From the NCBI RefSeq assembly GCF_019933235.1, contig NZ_CP082945.1, positions 5,927,501 to 5,991,500 of the forward strand: a DNA stretch of 64,000 nucleotides. The letters are read 5' to 3'. The notes under the pieces are model-generated. The model made no database searches and was not told the DNA's origin. It was given only the letters and a program-made list of their open reading frames with translations. A program made the translations under genes and the position numbers. This document shows, piece by piece, positions 41,217 to 49,793 of this stretch (positions are counted from its first letter, which is position 1; every line of letters begins with the position of its first letter). This DNA comes from Streptomyces angustmyceticus (GTDB taxonomy: Bacteria; Actinomycetota; Actinomycetes; Streptomycetales; Streptomycetaceae).

Positions 41217-42437
41217 ATGGGCTGGACGGTCCTCTACATCGCGTTCGGCCTGGTCGCTCTGTGGCTGTTGGGTGAGGTCCTGCTCCAGAACAAGGCGCGG
41301 CTGCGCTGGCGGCTGCTGGCCTTCGCCGGATTCCTCGCCGTGGTCGTCGGCGTCGTCATCCCGTCAATAGTCGTGATCGGGCTGGGACTTGTCGCCTTCG
41401 CCATCGGCCAGACGAATGTGACGCTGTCCTTCCGCCGCGGTTTCACCACCGGCTGGGCCCTGCGCGCCAAGCCCGAGGCCGCTCCCGAGGGCGGCCGGCG
41501 CCGCCGGGCCCGCACCTCCGCGCCGCCGCCCGCCGAACCGACCCTGGAGGTCTCCGGCCTGGAGGCGGTGCCGCCCGGCGAGAGCACCGGCCGGTTCGGC
41601 GACGGGGGCCCGGACACCTTCGAGAGCACCGGCGGCTTCCAGCGCATCGACGCCTCCGCCGGACGGGACACCTCGGCAGGGCGGGACGCCTCCGCCGGGC
41701 AGGGCTCCTACGGCACAGGCGGCGCCTACGGGGCGCAGGACGGCTTCGCCGGGCAGAACACCGCCGCGGGGCAGGAGGCGTTCGCCGCGCAGGAGACCGT
41801 CGTCGGCCAGGGCTTCTACGCCTACGACGCCGGCGACGACTACCGCGCCCAGGACCCGTACCAGGCGCAGCAGGGCCAGGACGCCTACGCCACCCAGGCG
41901 TTCGCCGCCCCGGACGACTTCGCGCGGGCCGACACCACCGCCGTCTACGCGCCCCAGCCGATGCCCGAGGAGACCGGCCAGTACGGCGTCTACAGCCCCG
42001 ACGCCCGCGGCCAGCAGCCCGGTTACGGCGGCTACGACGCCTACAGCCCCGCCGCGGGCGGCGACAGCAACGGCAACGGCTATGCGTACGGCGGCGGTTA
42101 CGACCCGAACGGAGCCGGCCGGGCCCCGTACGCCGACCCCTACGCGGCCTACGGCGACGGCCAGGGCCAGCAGGCGCCCTACGCCGACCCGTACCTCGGC
42201 GGCCAGCAGTACGCCGCGCCCTACGACCCCTACCAGCAGGCCGACCCCTACGCGGGATCGCCGTACGCGGCGCAGCAGTACGACGCCCAGGGGCAGCCGC
42301 TCGGCCAGGGCTACGGCGAGACGCCGCCCGGTGGCGTCTGGGTGCCCCAGCAGCGCGACGGCGAACTGCCGCCCGAGCAGCAGCCCTACCCGCCCTACCA
42401 ACAGCCGGGATACGACGGGCAGCAGTACCGCTACTGA
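41217..42437 (+). CDS. Membrane protein with long Tyr/Gln/Gly/Pro-rich disordered tail
   Basis: 406 residues from ATG 41217 (GAGGGG upstream). Two membrane helices occupy residues ~3-65 (WTVLYIAFGLVALWLLGEVL and FAGFLAVVVGVVIPSIVVIG), followed by a short basic region. From ~90 to 406 the protein is low complexity with no predicted fold: ASAGRD/TSAGRD repeats, then many PYA, YAAQQ, GQDAY and DPYQQ units. Such prion-like, Tyr-rich tails are prone to self-association. The two helices recall small Streptomyces membrane proteins, but I know no function for the family. Confidence 0.85.
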   Translation: MGWTVLYIAFGLVALWLLGEVLLQNKARLRWRLLAFAGFLAVVVGVVIPSIVVIGLGLVAFAIGQTNVTLSFRRGFTTGWALRAKPEAAPEGGRRRRARTSAPPPAEPTLEVSGLEAVPPGESTGRFGDGGPDTFESTGGFQRIDASAGRDTSAGRDASAGQGSYGTGGAYGAQDGFAGQNTAAGQEAFAAQETVVGQGFYAYDAGDDYRAQDPYQAQQGQDAYATQAFAAPDDFARADTTAVYAPQPMPEETGQYGVYSPDARGQQPGYGGYDAYSPAAGGDSNGNGYAYGGGYDPNGAGRAPYADPYAAYGDGQGQQAPYADPYLGGQQYAAPYDPYQQADPYAGSPYAAQQYDAQGQPLGQGYGETPPGGVWVPQQRDGELPPEQQPYPPYQQPGYDGQQYRY

Positions 42438-42504
42438 ACGGCCGGACGGGCGGCGCCGCGTCGCGCCTCGGCTCCGGTCCGGCGGGAGTGCCGGGCCGCG
42501 CCGC

Positions 42505-44022
42505 TCAGGTGGAGCCCTGCCAGTCGTCGCCGTTCACGATCAGGCCCGCGACGATCGCGCCGGACATCCCGGCGTGCGCCGGGCCGCCGCCCGGGTGCGA
42601 CCAGCCGCCGACGGCGTAGAGCCCCGGTATGCGGGTGCGGTTGCCGGGCCGCAGGAAGCGGCCCTCCCGGCCCGCCAGCGCCGGCCCCGGCACCAGCGTC
42701 TCCGGCGTCGGGGGCAGCACCTCCCGCCACAGCACCCGCTCCCGCAGCCCGGGGACCGCGGCCTCGGCGCTCTCGGTCATCCGCTCCGCCGCGGCCGCCA
42801 CCACCTCCCCGTCGAGCCAGTCGACCGGGCCCGGCGGCGCCACCGTCGCGGTGAGGGTCACCGCCTCATGGGCCTCGTCCGGCCGGGACGAGGGATCGTC
42901 GGGCCGCAGCACCGTCACCGTGGGCCGCTCGCAGGGGGTCCGCTGCCCGGAGCCGTCGCCGAACACGCCCGCCAACTCGGCCGCGCGGTCCGGAGCATGG
43001 ACCACCGTGCGGTGCGCGGCGTCCGCCGGGCGCGCGCCGCGCAGCGCCAGACAGACCGTGAGCCGCCCGGTCGCCCGGTCACCCGGGACCGGAGCGGGCC
43101 GCACGTCGTCGGCGCCCCAGGGCTCGCGGTCCCCGCACAGCTCCACGAGGCGGACCGGATCGATGCCCGCCACCACGAACTCCGCCTCGCACACCCGGCC
43201 GTCGGCCAGCTCGACGCCCGCCGCCCGGCCGTCCTTCCCGACGATCCCGGTCACCTCCGCGCCGAAACCGAACTCCACCTTGCGCGCCAGGCAGCGCTCG
43301 TACAGCGCGTCGGCCAGCGCCCGCATACCGCCGCGCGGATACCAGCTCCCGAAGGTCTGCTCCATGTACGGCAGCACGGCGGCGCTCGCCGGGGCGCTGC
43401 GCGGGTCGAAGCCGTACGCCAGCGCATGGCTCTCCAGCAGCGCCGTCAGCCGGGGGTCGGCCAGCTCGCGGCGGGCCACCTCGGCGAGCGTGGCGGTGGT
43501 GGGCCCCTTGCCCCGGCCGAACAGCCCGCGCCTGCGCACCGCCGGATACGGATCACGCCCCAGCACCCGCCAGTCCGGCCACAGCGGCTCCTCCAGGAGC
43601 GGCCTGCGGGTGGCGTCCCAGGCCTCGCGGGCCCGGCTCATCACATCGCTCCAGCGTTCGCCGCGGCCCGCGCCCAGCGCCTCGTCCAGGGCCGCAAGCA
43701 CCCCGGCCCGTGAGGCGTTCGGCAGCGACACGGCCGTCCCGTCGGCGAAGACGTGCCGGCTCGCGGGGTCGACCTGGGACAGCTCGACGCACCGCTCCAG
43801 CGCCTCCCGGCCGGTCTTGAGGAACAGATCGCGGTAGACGGCCGGCAGATGCAGCAGGCCGGGGCCCGTGTCGAAGGCGAAGCCATCCCGTTCCCACCGC
43901 TTGAGCGCGCCGCCGTGCGTCGCGCCGCGTTCGAAGACCGCCACCCGGTGGCCCGCGACGGCCAGCCGGGCGGCGGCCGCCATCGCGCCCATCCCGGCGC
44001 CGATCACCGCAATCCGTGCCAT
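42505..44022 (-). CDS. Phytoene-desaturase-like FAD-dependent oxidoreductase
   Basis: 505 residues from ATG 44022; a longer frame upstream is not supported by any start signal. The FAD loop is IAVIGAGMGAMAAAARLAVA with FERGATHGGALKRW; YMEQTFGSWYPRGGMRALAD and the C-terminal GLYAVGGWSHPGGGPAHAGM complete the CrtI/carotenoid-isomerase pattern. There are no other carotenoid genes nearby, so it may act on another polyene, retinoid-like or lipid substrate. It follows the DUF4126 gene on the same strand at 92 nt. Confidence 0.85.
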   Translation of the reverse strand: MARIAVIGAGMGAMAAAARLAVAGHRVAVFERGATHGGALKRWERDGFAFDTGPGLLHLPAVYRDLFLKTGREALERCVELSQVDPASRHVFADGTAVSLPNASRAGVLAALDEALGAGRGERWSDVMSRAREAWDATRRPLLEEPLWPDWRVLGRDPYPAVRRRGLFGRGKGPTTATLAEVARRELADPRLTALLESHALAYGFDPRSAPASAAVLPYMEQTFGSWYPRGGMRALADALYERCLARKVEFGFGAEVTGIVGKDGRAAGVELADGRVCEAEFVVAGIDPVRLVELCGDREPWGADDVRPAPVPGDRATGRLTVCLALRGARPADAAHRTVVHAPDRAAELAGVFGDGSGQRTPCERPTVTVLRPDDPSSRPDEAHEAVTLTATVAPPGPVDWLDGEVVAAAAERMTESAEAAVPGLRERVLWREVLPPTPETLVPGPALAGREGRFLRPGNRTRIPGLYAVGGWSHPGGGPAHAGMSGAIVAGLIVNGDDWQGST

Positions 44023-44114
44023 GCCTGCGACTTTATCCGGCCCCACCGACAACGCCCGCACGGCCGGGGTCCGGCCCGGCAGCGGCGGTCCGAGGGCCGG
44101 CGGCGGGCCCGCCG

Positions 44115-44735
44115 TCAGACCGCCGGTGGCAGCGCCCCGCCCGCCGTCGCCAGCCGCTTCTCCTCGCGCCGCTGCCGGCGCCGCCGCAGGTACCGGCGGA
44201 TCCGCGACCACAGGAAGACCACCAGCGCGATCCCCGCCAGCAGCAGCGTCGCCGCGATGACCGCGGCGGCCACCGGATGGAACACGGCGAAGGCGATCAG
44301 CCCGGCCACACCCAGATCCTCGGCGAGGCTCAGCACGATGTTGCTGGCGGGCTCCGGCGAGGTGTTGACGGCGATCCGGGCACCTGCCTTGACCAGATGG
44401 CTCAGCAGCGCCGTGGAACCGCCCACCGCGCCCGCCGCCAGCTCGGGCAGCGAACCGTTCTGACCGGCCAGCAGCGCCCCCACGACGGCGCCGGACACCG
44501 GCCGGATCACCGTGTGCACGGAGTCCCAGACCGAGTCGACGTACGGGATCTTGTCGGCGACCGCCTCGCACAGGAAGAGCAGCCCGGCCACGATCAGTAC
44601 ATCGGGGCGCTGCAGCGCCGCCGGGACCTCGTCGGTGACGCCGGTCGCGCCGAGCAGGCCGAAGAGCAGGACGACGGCGTAGGCGTTGATCCCGCTCGCC
44701 CAGCCACTGGTGAACACCAAGGGAAGTACGGACAC
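44115..44735 (-). CDS. DUF4126-family membrane protein
   Basis: 206 residues from GTG 44735, with TACGCT 7 nt upstream (leaderless). About five hydrophobic segments (VLPLVFTSGWASGINAYAVV, VLIVAGLLFLCEAVADKIPYV, GAVVGALLAG, AAVIAATLLLAGIALVVFLW) and a basic C-terminal tail. The DUF4126 family has no known function. A near-consensus MacR site centred about 50 nt upstream of the start suggests control by the MacRS system encoded at 21691-23696. Confidence 0.85.
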   Translation of the reverse strand: MSVLPLVFTSGWASGINAYAVVLLFGLLGATGVTDEVPAALQRPDVLIVAGLLFLCEAVADKIPYVDSVWDSVHTVIRPVSGAVVGALLAGQNGSLPELAAGAVGGSTALLSHLVKAGARIAVNTSPEPASNIVLSLAEDLGVAGLIAFAVFHPVAAAVIAATLLLAGIALVVFLWSRIRRYLRRRRQRREEKRLATAGGALPPAV

Positions 44736-44742
44736 GCGGGAA

Positions 44743-44748
44743 AGCGTA
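44743..44748 (-). promoter_or_regulatory. -10 box of the DUF4126 gene
   Basis: TACGCT on the minus strand, 7 nt before GTG 44735, the spacing of a leaderless transcript. The MacR-like site lies upstream of where the -35 would be. Confidence 0.5.
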
Positions 44749-44777
44749 GGCCCCCACTGGGGCGGGGTGCTCAGGTT

Positions 44778-44793
44778 TGAGTATCCGTACTCA
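44778..44793 (-). promoter_or_regulatory. MacR-like operator
   Basis: TGAGTATCCGTACTCA matches 15 of 16 positions of TGAGTAC-N2-GTACTCA, the MacR site as I recall it, and a further TGAGTA half-site follows at 44804-44809. The site lies at about -43 to -58 relative to the likely start point of the DUF4126 gene, a position typical of activation. Confidence 0.65.
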
Positions 44794-45141
44794 GACCCCG
44801 AGATGAGTAGGTACGCGGATGGGCCGGCACCCGCCCGGAAGGAAGAGTGGGGACCACGGAAGGGAAGCGCGCCGCACCGCCGACACGGGGCGGCGGAACG
44901 GCGCGGGTCCCGGACGTGACGGGGGATACGGGGGAAGCACGGGGGAGTACGGGGGAAGCGCTGTCCTGGTCGGATCGACGGGGGAACGATCCGTGCCAGG
45001 GCAGCGCGCTTCCGTGTGCGGGCCCCGGGGGGAAGAAGCGCGGTGCGCGCCGGCCCCGACCGGCCGGCGCGCACCGCTTCCCCTTCCCGGCGGGCCTGGG
45101 GCTGCCAGGCGCCGCGAGGCAGGCGGGACTTCGGACAGGGC
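44794..45141. other. Intergenic region with short tandem repeats and a GC hairpin
   Basis: No convincing gene. 44919-44959 holds four tandem units of ACGGGGGA(AGC/GT/T). A 14-bp stem (45042-45055 with 45062-45075, loop CCGACC) lies 66 nt downstream of the TetR stop and could terminate it. Confidence 0.55.
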
Positions 45142-45756
45142 CTAGGAAGGCCGGGCGCTGACCCGTCCCTGGAGCAGCCGCGACAGCGCCGCGTGGACCT
45201 CGTCGATCGACCGGTCCGGCTGGTAGGACTGCCAGTCCAGGGCGGCCACCAGGACCATCCCGAACAGCGCCGACGCGGTCAGCGGGATGTCGATCTCCTC
45301 GCTCAGCTCGCCGCCCGCCACCGCCTCGCGCAGCACGCCCTGCACCACGGCGACGGCCCGCTCGCGCACCACCATCAGCGTCGACTGCCAGGCCCGGTTG
45401 GTGCGCCACAGCTCGGCGACGTAGAGCTGGGTGAGCGCCGGGTAACGGGAGATGAATTCCAGCCCGGCACGGATCATCGCGTCCAGCGCGTCGATCCGGC
45501 TGCCGCCCCGGCCGGTGACCTCCTCGGCGGCCGCCTGCAGGGACGTCGCCAGCATCTCGATGCCGTGCCGCAGCAGCTCTTCGAAGAGCACGTTCTTGCT
45601 CGCGAAGTTGTAGTAGACCGTGCCCTTCGCGACGCCGGCACGCTCGGCGATCTCGTCCACCGTGGTGGACGAGAAGCCCTGTTCGGCGATGAGCGTGACC
45701 GCGGCCTCGAAGAGCTTGCGCCGGGTGGCGTCGCGGCGTGAGTGGGAGCTGTCCAT
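45142..45756 (-). CDS. TetR-family repressor of the YhgE/ABC module
   Basis: 204 residues from ATG 45756; CACAAT about 7 nt upstream suggests a leaderless transcript, so the longer frame to 45870 is not used. The TetR helix-turn-helix is FSSTTVDEIAERAGVAKGTV followed by YYNFASKN. The ligand-binding domain contains several aromatic residues. It is the last gene of a minus-strand set with a YhgE-type membrane protein and an ABC ATPase, and the palindrome at 49093-49114 before the first gene is its likely operator. Confidence 0.92.
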   Translation of the reverse strand: MDSSHSRRDATRRKLFEAAVTLIAEQGFSSTTVDEIAERAGVAKGTVYYNFASKNVLFEELLRHGIEMLATSLQAAAEEVTGRGGSRIDALDAMIRAGLEFISRYPALTQLYVAELWRTNRAWQSTLMVVRERAVAVVQGVLREAVAGGELSEEIDIPLTASALFGMVLVAALDWQSYQPDRSIDEVHAALSRLLQGRVSARPS

Positions 45757-45797
45757 GGGGGTGATTGTGCCGGTCCCCGCCGGTCGGTGCGCGCCGC

Positions 45798-45846
45798 GCC
45801 GGAGGCTCCCCCCCCGGACGGGTTCCGGGGGGGGGGAGCCTCCGGC
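45798..45846 (-). terminator. Terminator after the yhgE-like gene
   Basis: Long stem: GCCGGAGGCT/AGCCTCCGGC (45798-45807 with 45837-45846) extended by a C8/G10 run. It separates the YhgE-like gene from the tetR promoter. The G10 run may be a sequencing or slippage hotspot. Confidence 0.8.
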
Positions 45847-45901
45847 AGGGCGGCGGTGCGCCGGGGTCACTTCCCGGCGGCAGCCGGGGGAGGGAGGACG
45901 C

Positions 45902-48109
45902 TCACAGGCTCAGCTCCGGGTGGAGATCCTTCATCCGCACCACCTGCCGGCCGCGCGCCGTCAGGGACGTCAGCACGAGCGCCCCCGCGGTGAACGCCAC
46001 CAGCACCGCACTGCCCTGCCACACGGGCGCGAGCTCCCCGCCCGTGATCAGCCGGCGCAGCCCCTCCACGATGTAACTCATCGGCAGATACGGGTGGATG
46101 GCCCCGAAGAAGCCCGGACTGGTCTGGACGGGATAGGTGCCGCCCGCGGAGGTCAGCTGGAGCATCAGCAGCGCCAGCACCAGGATCCGGCCGGCCGGGC
46201 CGAACTGCGCGTTCAGCCACTGCACGATCGCCGAGAAACAGGCCGTGACCAGCACGAGGAAGCCCAGCGTGCCCGCCGCCCGCGCCATCTCCAGGCCGAG
46301 CCCGAAGTGCAGTACGGACATCAGCGCCGCGGTCTGCAGCACCCCCACTCCGAACACCGGCAGCCACCCCGAGACCGCCACCCGCCAGGAGGACGCGCCC
46401 ATCGCCAGTGCCCGCCGGTTCAACGGCTGGATCAGCATGTACGCCACCATGGCGCCGACCCACAGGGACAGCGGGATGAAGTACGGGGCGAACCCGGTGC
46501 CGTAGTTCGGCGCCTTGTGGGCGGCGTCCGAGGCCAGCTGCACCGGGTCGGACATGACCCGGGTGCGCGCGTCGCGGTCCTTCCTGCCGTAGTCGGGGAT
46601 CTGCCGCGCCCCGTCGTGCAGCCCGCCGGCCAGCTTCTGCGAGCCGTCGGAGAGCTTGAACATCCCGCCGTTCAGCGTGTGCGCGCCGTCCTTGAGGCGG
46701 CCCACACCGGAGTCGAGGTCGCCCATGCCGCTCGCGGCGCGGCCCGTACCGTCGTGCAGCGCGGACGCGCCGTCCCTGAGCCTGTCCGCGCCGGCGGCCA
46801 GCCGGGCGTTGCCCGCGGCCAGCTTGCGCGCCCCCGCGGACACCCGATGCGCCCCGTCGTTGAGATCGTTGATCTTCTTCACGGCGGCGTCCATGTCGGC
46901 GCCCAGCGTCGGCCCGCGCCGCGCCAGCTCGCCCGCCAGCGAGTGCAGCGTGTCCAGGTCCCGGCCCAGCCGGTCGAGGTTCTTCTGGTCGTGGACGTAG
47001 CCGCTGACCTCCTCGGCCTGGTCCGCCGCGGCGGCCGCCTGCCGGGTGAGCTGCTTCAGCTCCGTGCAGGAGGTGTCGAGCCGCACCGCGCTCTCGCAGC
47101 GCAGCCGGTAGTAGGCGGCCAGGTGGTCGGACATCCCTCGGGAGAGCTCCGCCCCCGTGGACGCCGCGGCGGGGAGCTTGCCGAGGTGGTCGCGGAGCGC
47201 CTGCGAACCGTCGGCGACGAGCCGCGCCGCCTCGCCGATCTCCTTGCCGTGCGCCCGGATGAAGGGCCCCACCTTGCCGACGACCCCGTTGACCGTGTCG
47301 GCCAGCTGCTGGGTCCCCTGAGCCACCTGCCCGGAACCGTCCGCCAGTTGGCGCGAGCCGTCGGCCGCGCTCCCGGCTCCCCGGGCGAGGTCGGAGCTGC
47401 CCCGGGAGAGCCGCCCCGCGCCCGCGTCGAGGTCGCCCAGGCCCGCGACGAGCTTGCCGCTGCCGTCCTTCGCCGTGCCCAGCCCGTCGGCCAGTTCACC
47501 CGCGCCGTGCCGGGCCTGCCCGATGCCGTCGTTGAGCCGGTCGGCGCCGTCCGCGGCCTCTTCGGTCCTGCCGTGCAGCGTCGAGAACGACACGAAGATC
47601 TTGTCCAGGAAGGTGCGCGACGACTTCGCGGAGGCCGCGGAGCGCACCTCCGAGAACACCGTCCGGGAGATCTGCCCGACGATGTAGTTGTTCGCGTCGT
47701 TCGTCCGCACCTTGAGGGCGCCCGTCTCCGGGTGGTCGCCCGAACTGGAGGCGATCCGACGGCTGAAGTCCTTCGGGATGGACAGCGACAGGTAGTACGT
47801 GCCGTCCTCGATGCCCTTCGCGGCCTCCTCGGCATCCACGGGGTGCCAGTCGAAGGTGTGGCTGCCGGCCAGCCCGTCGACGATGCTGTCGCCGGCCGAG
47901 AGGTGCTTCCCGTCGACGGCCGCGCCCCGGTCCTCGTTGACCAGCGCCACCGGAACCTTGTCCAGCCGCCCGTACGGGTCCCAGAAGGACCACAGGTACA
48001 GCGCGCCGTACAGGAGCGGCAGCAGCAGGAGAGCGGCCAGCGCGGCACGCGGCAGCTTCCCCCTCCCGAACCGCTTCAGCTCAAGCGCGGCCAGCTTCGG
48101 CGAGCGCAT
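45902..48109 (-). CDS. YhgE/Pip-type membrane protein (ABC-2-like permease)
   Basis: 735 residues. One N-terminal membrane helix (AALAALLLLPLLYGALYLW) is followed by a ~500-residue extracellular region, then five to six C-terminal helices (from ~560) of ABC-2 permease type. The extracellular part has many heptad-like DGAxxLxxG/LADGxxxL repeats, as in Pip/YhgE and in type VII/ESX-like phage-infection proteins. It overlaps the ATPase gene by 29 nt, so they are translationally coupled. Export of a hydrophobic or protein substrate is inferred from the architecture. Confidence 0.9.
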   Translation of the reverse strand: MRSPKLAALELKRFGRGKLPRAALAALLLLPLLYGALYLWSFWDPYGRLDKVPVALVNEDRGAAVDGKHLSAGDSIVDGLAGSHTFDWHPVDAEEAAKGIEDGTYYLSLSIPKDFSRRIASSSGDHPETGALKVRTNDANNYIVGQISRTVFSEVRSAASAKSSRTFLDKIFVSFSTLHGRTEEAADGADRLNDGIGQARHGAGELADGLGTAKDGSGKLVAGLGDLDAGAGRLSRGSSDLARGAGSAADGSRQLADGSGQVAQGTQQLADTVNGVVGKVGPFIRAHGKEIGEAARLVADGSQALRDHLGKLPAAASTGAELSRGMSDHLAAYYRLRCESAVRLDTSCTELKQLTRQAAAAADQAEEVSGYVHDQKNLDRLGRDLDTLHSLAGELARRGPTLGADMDAAVKKINDLNDGAHRVSAGARKLAAGNARLAAGADRLRDGASALHDGTGRAASGMGDLDSGVGRLKDGAHTLNGGMFKLSDGSQKLAGGLHDGARQIPDYGRKDRDARTRVMSDPVQLASDAAHKAPNYGTGFAPYFIPLSLWVGAMVAYMLIQPLNRRALAMGASSWRVAVSGWLPVFGVGVLQTAALMSVLHFGLGLEMARAAGTLGFLVLVTACFSAIVQWLNAQFGPAGRILVLALLMLQLTSAGGTYPVQTSPGFFGAIHPYLPMSYIVEGLRRLITGGELAPVWQGSAVLVAFTAGALVLTSLTARGRQVVRMKDLHPELSL

Positions 48110-49082
48110 CGGCCGCCGCCTCCTTGTCGTCGTGGGGCCGGGGCTGCTCGTTGCCGGCGGGGCGGGACTGCTCGGTGGGCTCAGCGGGCTCGGCGGTCTC
48201 GTCGGGCTTGGTGCCGTGGGCGTCCTGGCTGGTCGCGGAGTCCCCGGGGTGCGGGCTGTTCGCGGCGTCGGTGACGTCGGTGGCCTTGGTGGCGTCGGTG
48301 TCGTCCGTGGGGGCCGCGGCGTCCGTGGTGGCGGGGGAAGTGCCCGGCGTGCCCTTCGGGGTGTCCCGTTCCGGGCGGCCGCCGGTGCGCACCAGCACCA
48401 CGCCCTCGCCGTCCTCCGGCGGCTCGCTGCACACCGCGAGCACGGTGGTGCCGGCCGCCGCCAGGCCGCGCAGCAACTCCCAGGCCGCGGCGCGCTCGTG
48501 GCCGGACAGCTTCAGGTCGGTGTCGTCGACGGCCAGCAGCCGCGGGCCGCCGATCAGCGCGAGCGCCACCGAGAGCCGCAGCGCCTCCAGCCGCTCCAGA
48601 TCGCGGACGGACGTACGGATCCCCTTGGGCAGCGACTCCAGGTCGAGACCGGCCGCCGCGAGCGCGGCGTCCACCAGGGCGCGGGCCTCGGCTCGCCGCT
48701 CGCGCCGCGGCCGCAGCAGTGCGCGCAGCGAGCTGCCGAACCGGCCCTGCAGCAGGGCGCGTTCCCGCAGGTGCTCGCCCACGGTGAGCGCGGGGTCCAG
48801 CTCGGCGACCCCCGGGACATGGGCGAGTGCGGTGACGGACCGGACCGCGGCCTTCTTCTGCGGCAGCGGCAGCCCGCCGACCTCGGCGGTGCCGGCGGCG
48901 GACTTCATCCGGCCCGTGAGGGCGAGCAGCAGACACGTACGGCCCGAGCCCGAAGGGCCCTGTACGGCGATCAGTGAGCCGGGTCCGGCGGTGAGGTCGA
49001 TGTCCCGGAACGCCCATCCGCGGGGGCCCTTGACCCCGAATCCCGCGGCCGTGACCGCCGCCCCGTGCGGGGTGCTGTCCAC
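48081..49082 (-). CDS. ABC-type ATPase-like protein with degenerate motifs
   Basis: 333 residues from GTG 49082, preceded by AAGGAGGGG. The fold is that of an ABC nucleotide-binding domain, but Walker A is GPSGSGRT (Arg48 replaces the lysine), no LSGGQ signature is present (the position reads RDLERLEALRLS), and Walker B is LLAVDDTD, with Asp for the catalytic Glu. The C-terminal ~110 residues are a Thr/Asp/Pro-rich disordered tail. It may bind ATP weakly, or act structurally with the YhgE-like permease. Confidence 0.85.
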   Translation of the reverse strand: MDSTPHGAAVTAAGFGVKGPRGWAFRDIDLTAGPGSLIAVQGPSGSGRTCLLLALTGRMKSAAGTAEVGGLPLPQKKAAVRSVTALAHVPGVAELDPALTVGEHLRERALLQGRFGSSLRALLRPRRERRAEARALVDAALAAAGLDLESLPKGIRTSVRDLERLEALRLSVALALIGGPRLLAVDDTDLKLSGHERAAAWELLRGLAAAGTTVLAVCSEPPEDGEGVVLVRTGGRPERDTPKGTPGTSPATTDAAAPTDDTDATKATDVTDAANSPHPGDSATSQDAHGTKPDETAEPAEPTEQSRPAGNEQPRPHDDKEAAADALAEAGRA

Positions 49083-49092
49083 GATCCCCTCC

Positions 49093-49114
49093 TTGAACTG
49101 ACTGGTCAGTTCAA
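49093..49114 (-). promoter_or_regulatory. Perfect palindromic operator of the TetR-YhgE-ABC module
   Basis: TTGAACTGAC/GTCAGTTCAA, two perfect 10-bp arms around a 2-nt centre. It lies 10-32 nt upstream of the ATPase start and directly downstream of CATACT (a -10 candidate), so a bound dimer would cover the transcription start. Confidence 0.88.
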
Positions 49115-49307
49115 AAAGTATGCGGTATCCCACCCCGCGTTCCGCAAGGGGGCGTGGGGAACCCGTCGCGGATTCCCCCGGCCCGCGTCCCCTTTCTCAA
49201 CGAAAGTGCAGGTCGGAGTCGATTGTCAGTGGCGTACGTCACGATGGCTTCATACGGTCCGAATCGGCTTCGGTCCCGAACCGGCATGCGACGACAGGAG
49301 GTTCGTC

Positions 49308-49793
49308 ATGGCAGCTCGTCCCCATGGGGGCAGCTCCGCTGCGTACGGTCCCCCGAGCGATGTCCACCCCGTCCTGCGGCGGGCGACCGCGCCACCCGCC
49401 GCCCTCGACCTGCTCACCCAGGCCCAGCAGGGCCTCGACGAAGCACAGACGCTGGAAACCCCCAACGAGCAGTTCGCCACGGCCCATCTGGCCGCGCTGC
49501 GCACCGCCGCCGCCGTCCTCGCGGTCCGCGGCCGGCCGGAGTCCACGGTGCGCCGCAGGCAGCGTATCCGCAGCGCCTGGGAGGTCCTCCCCGAGGTCGC
49601 ACCCGAACTCGCCGAGTGGAGCGCCCTCTTCGCCGCCGGCGCCGCCCGCCGCGCGAAGGCCGAGGCGGGCATCACGGGCGCGGCCTCCCGCCGGGACGCC
49701 GACGACCTTCTGCGCGACGCCGCCATGTTCCTGCGCCTGGTGGAACGGATGCTGCTCCTCCAGCCGTCACTGCCGCCCCAGCGGGCGGGATAG
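49308..49793 (+). CDS. SAV_6107-family HEPN-domain protein
   Basis: 161 residues from ATG 49308 with CAGGAGG 6 nt upstream. The all-helical HEPN-like pattern covers ~25-155 (ALDLLTQAQQGLDEAQTLET, then HLAALRTAAAVLAVRG and LLRDAAMFLRLVERMLLL). HEPN domains often have RNase activity through an R-x4-6-H motif, which is not evident here, so it may be non-catalytic. It is divergent from the ABC ATPase gene. No partner nucleotidyltransferase is adjacent. Confidence 0.82.
   Translation: MAARPHGGSSAAYGPPSDVHPVLRRATAPPAALDLLTQAQQGLDEAQTLETPNEQFATAHLAALRTAAAVLAVRGRPESTVRRRQRIRSAWEVLPEVAPELAEWSALFAAGAARRAKAEAGITGAASRRDADDLLRDAAMFLRLVERMLLLQPSLPPQRAG

Noticed and set aside
41640..42420. Repeated units that could look like a CRISPR or satellite array
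   Set aside because: They are in-frame codon repeats of the Tyr/Gln-rich protein, with no regular spacer.
45620..48274. 884-codon plus-strand frame antisense to tetR and yhgE genes
   Set aside because: Arg/Gln/His-rich composition without any motif; opposite strand has clear families.
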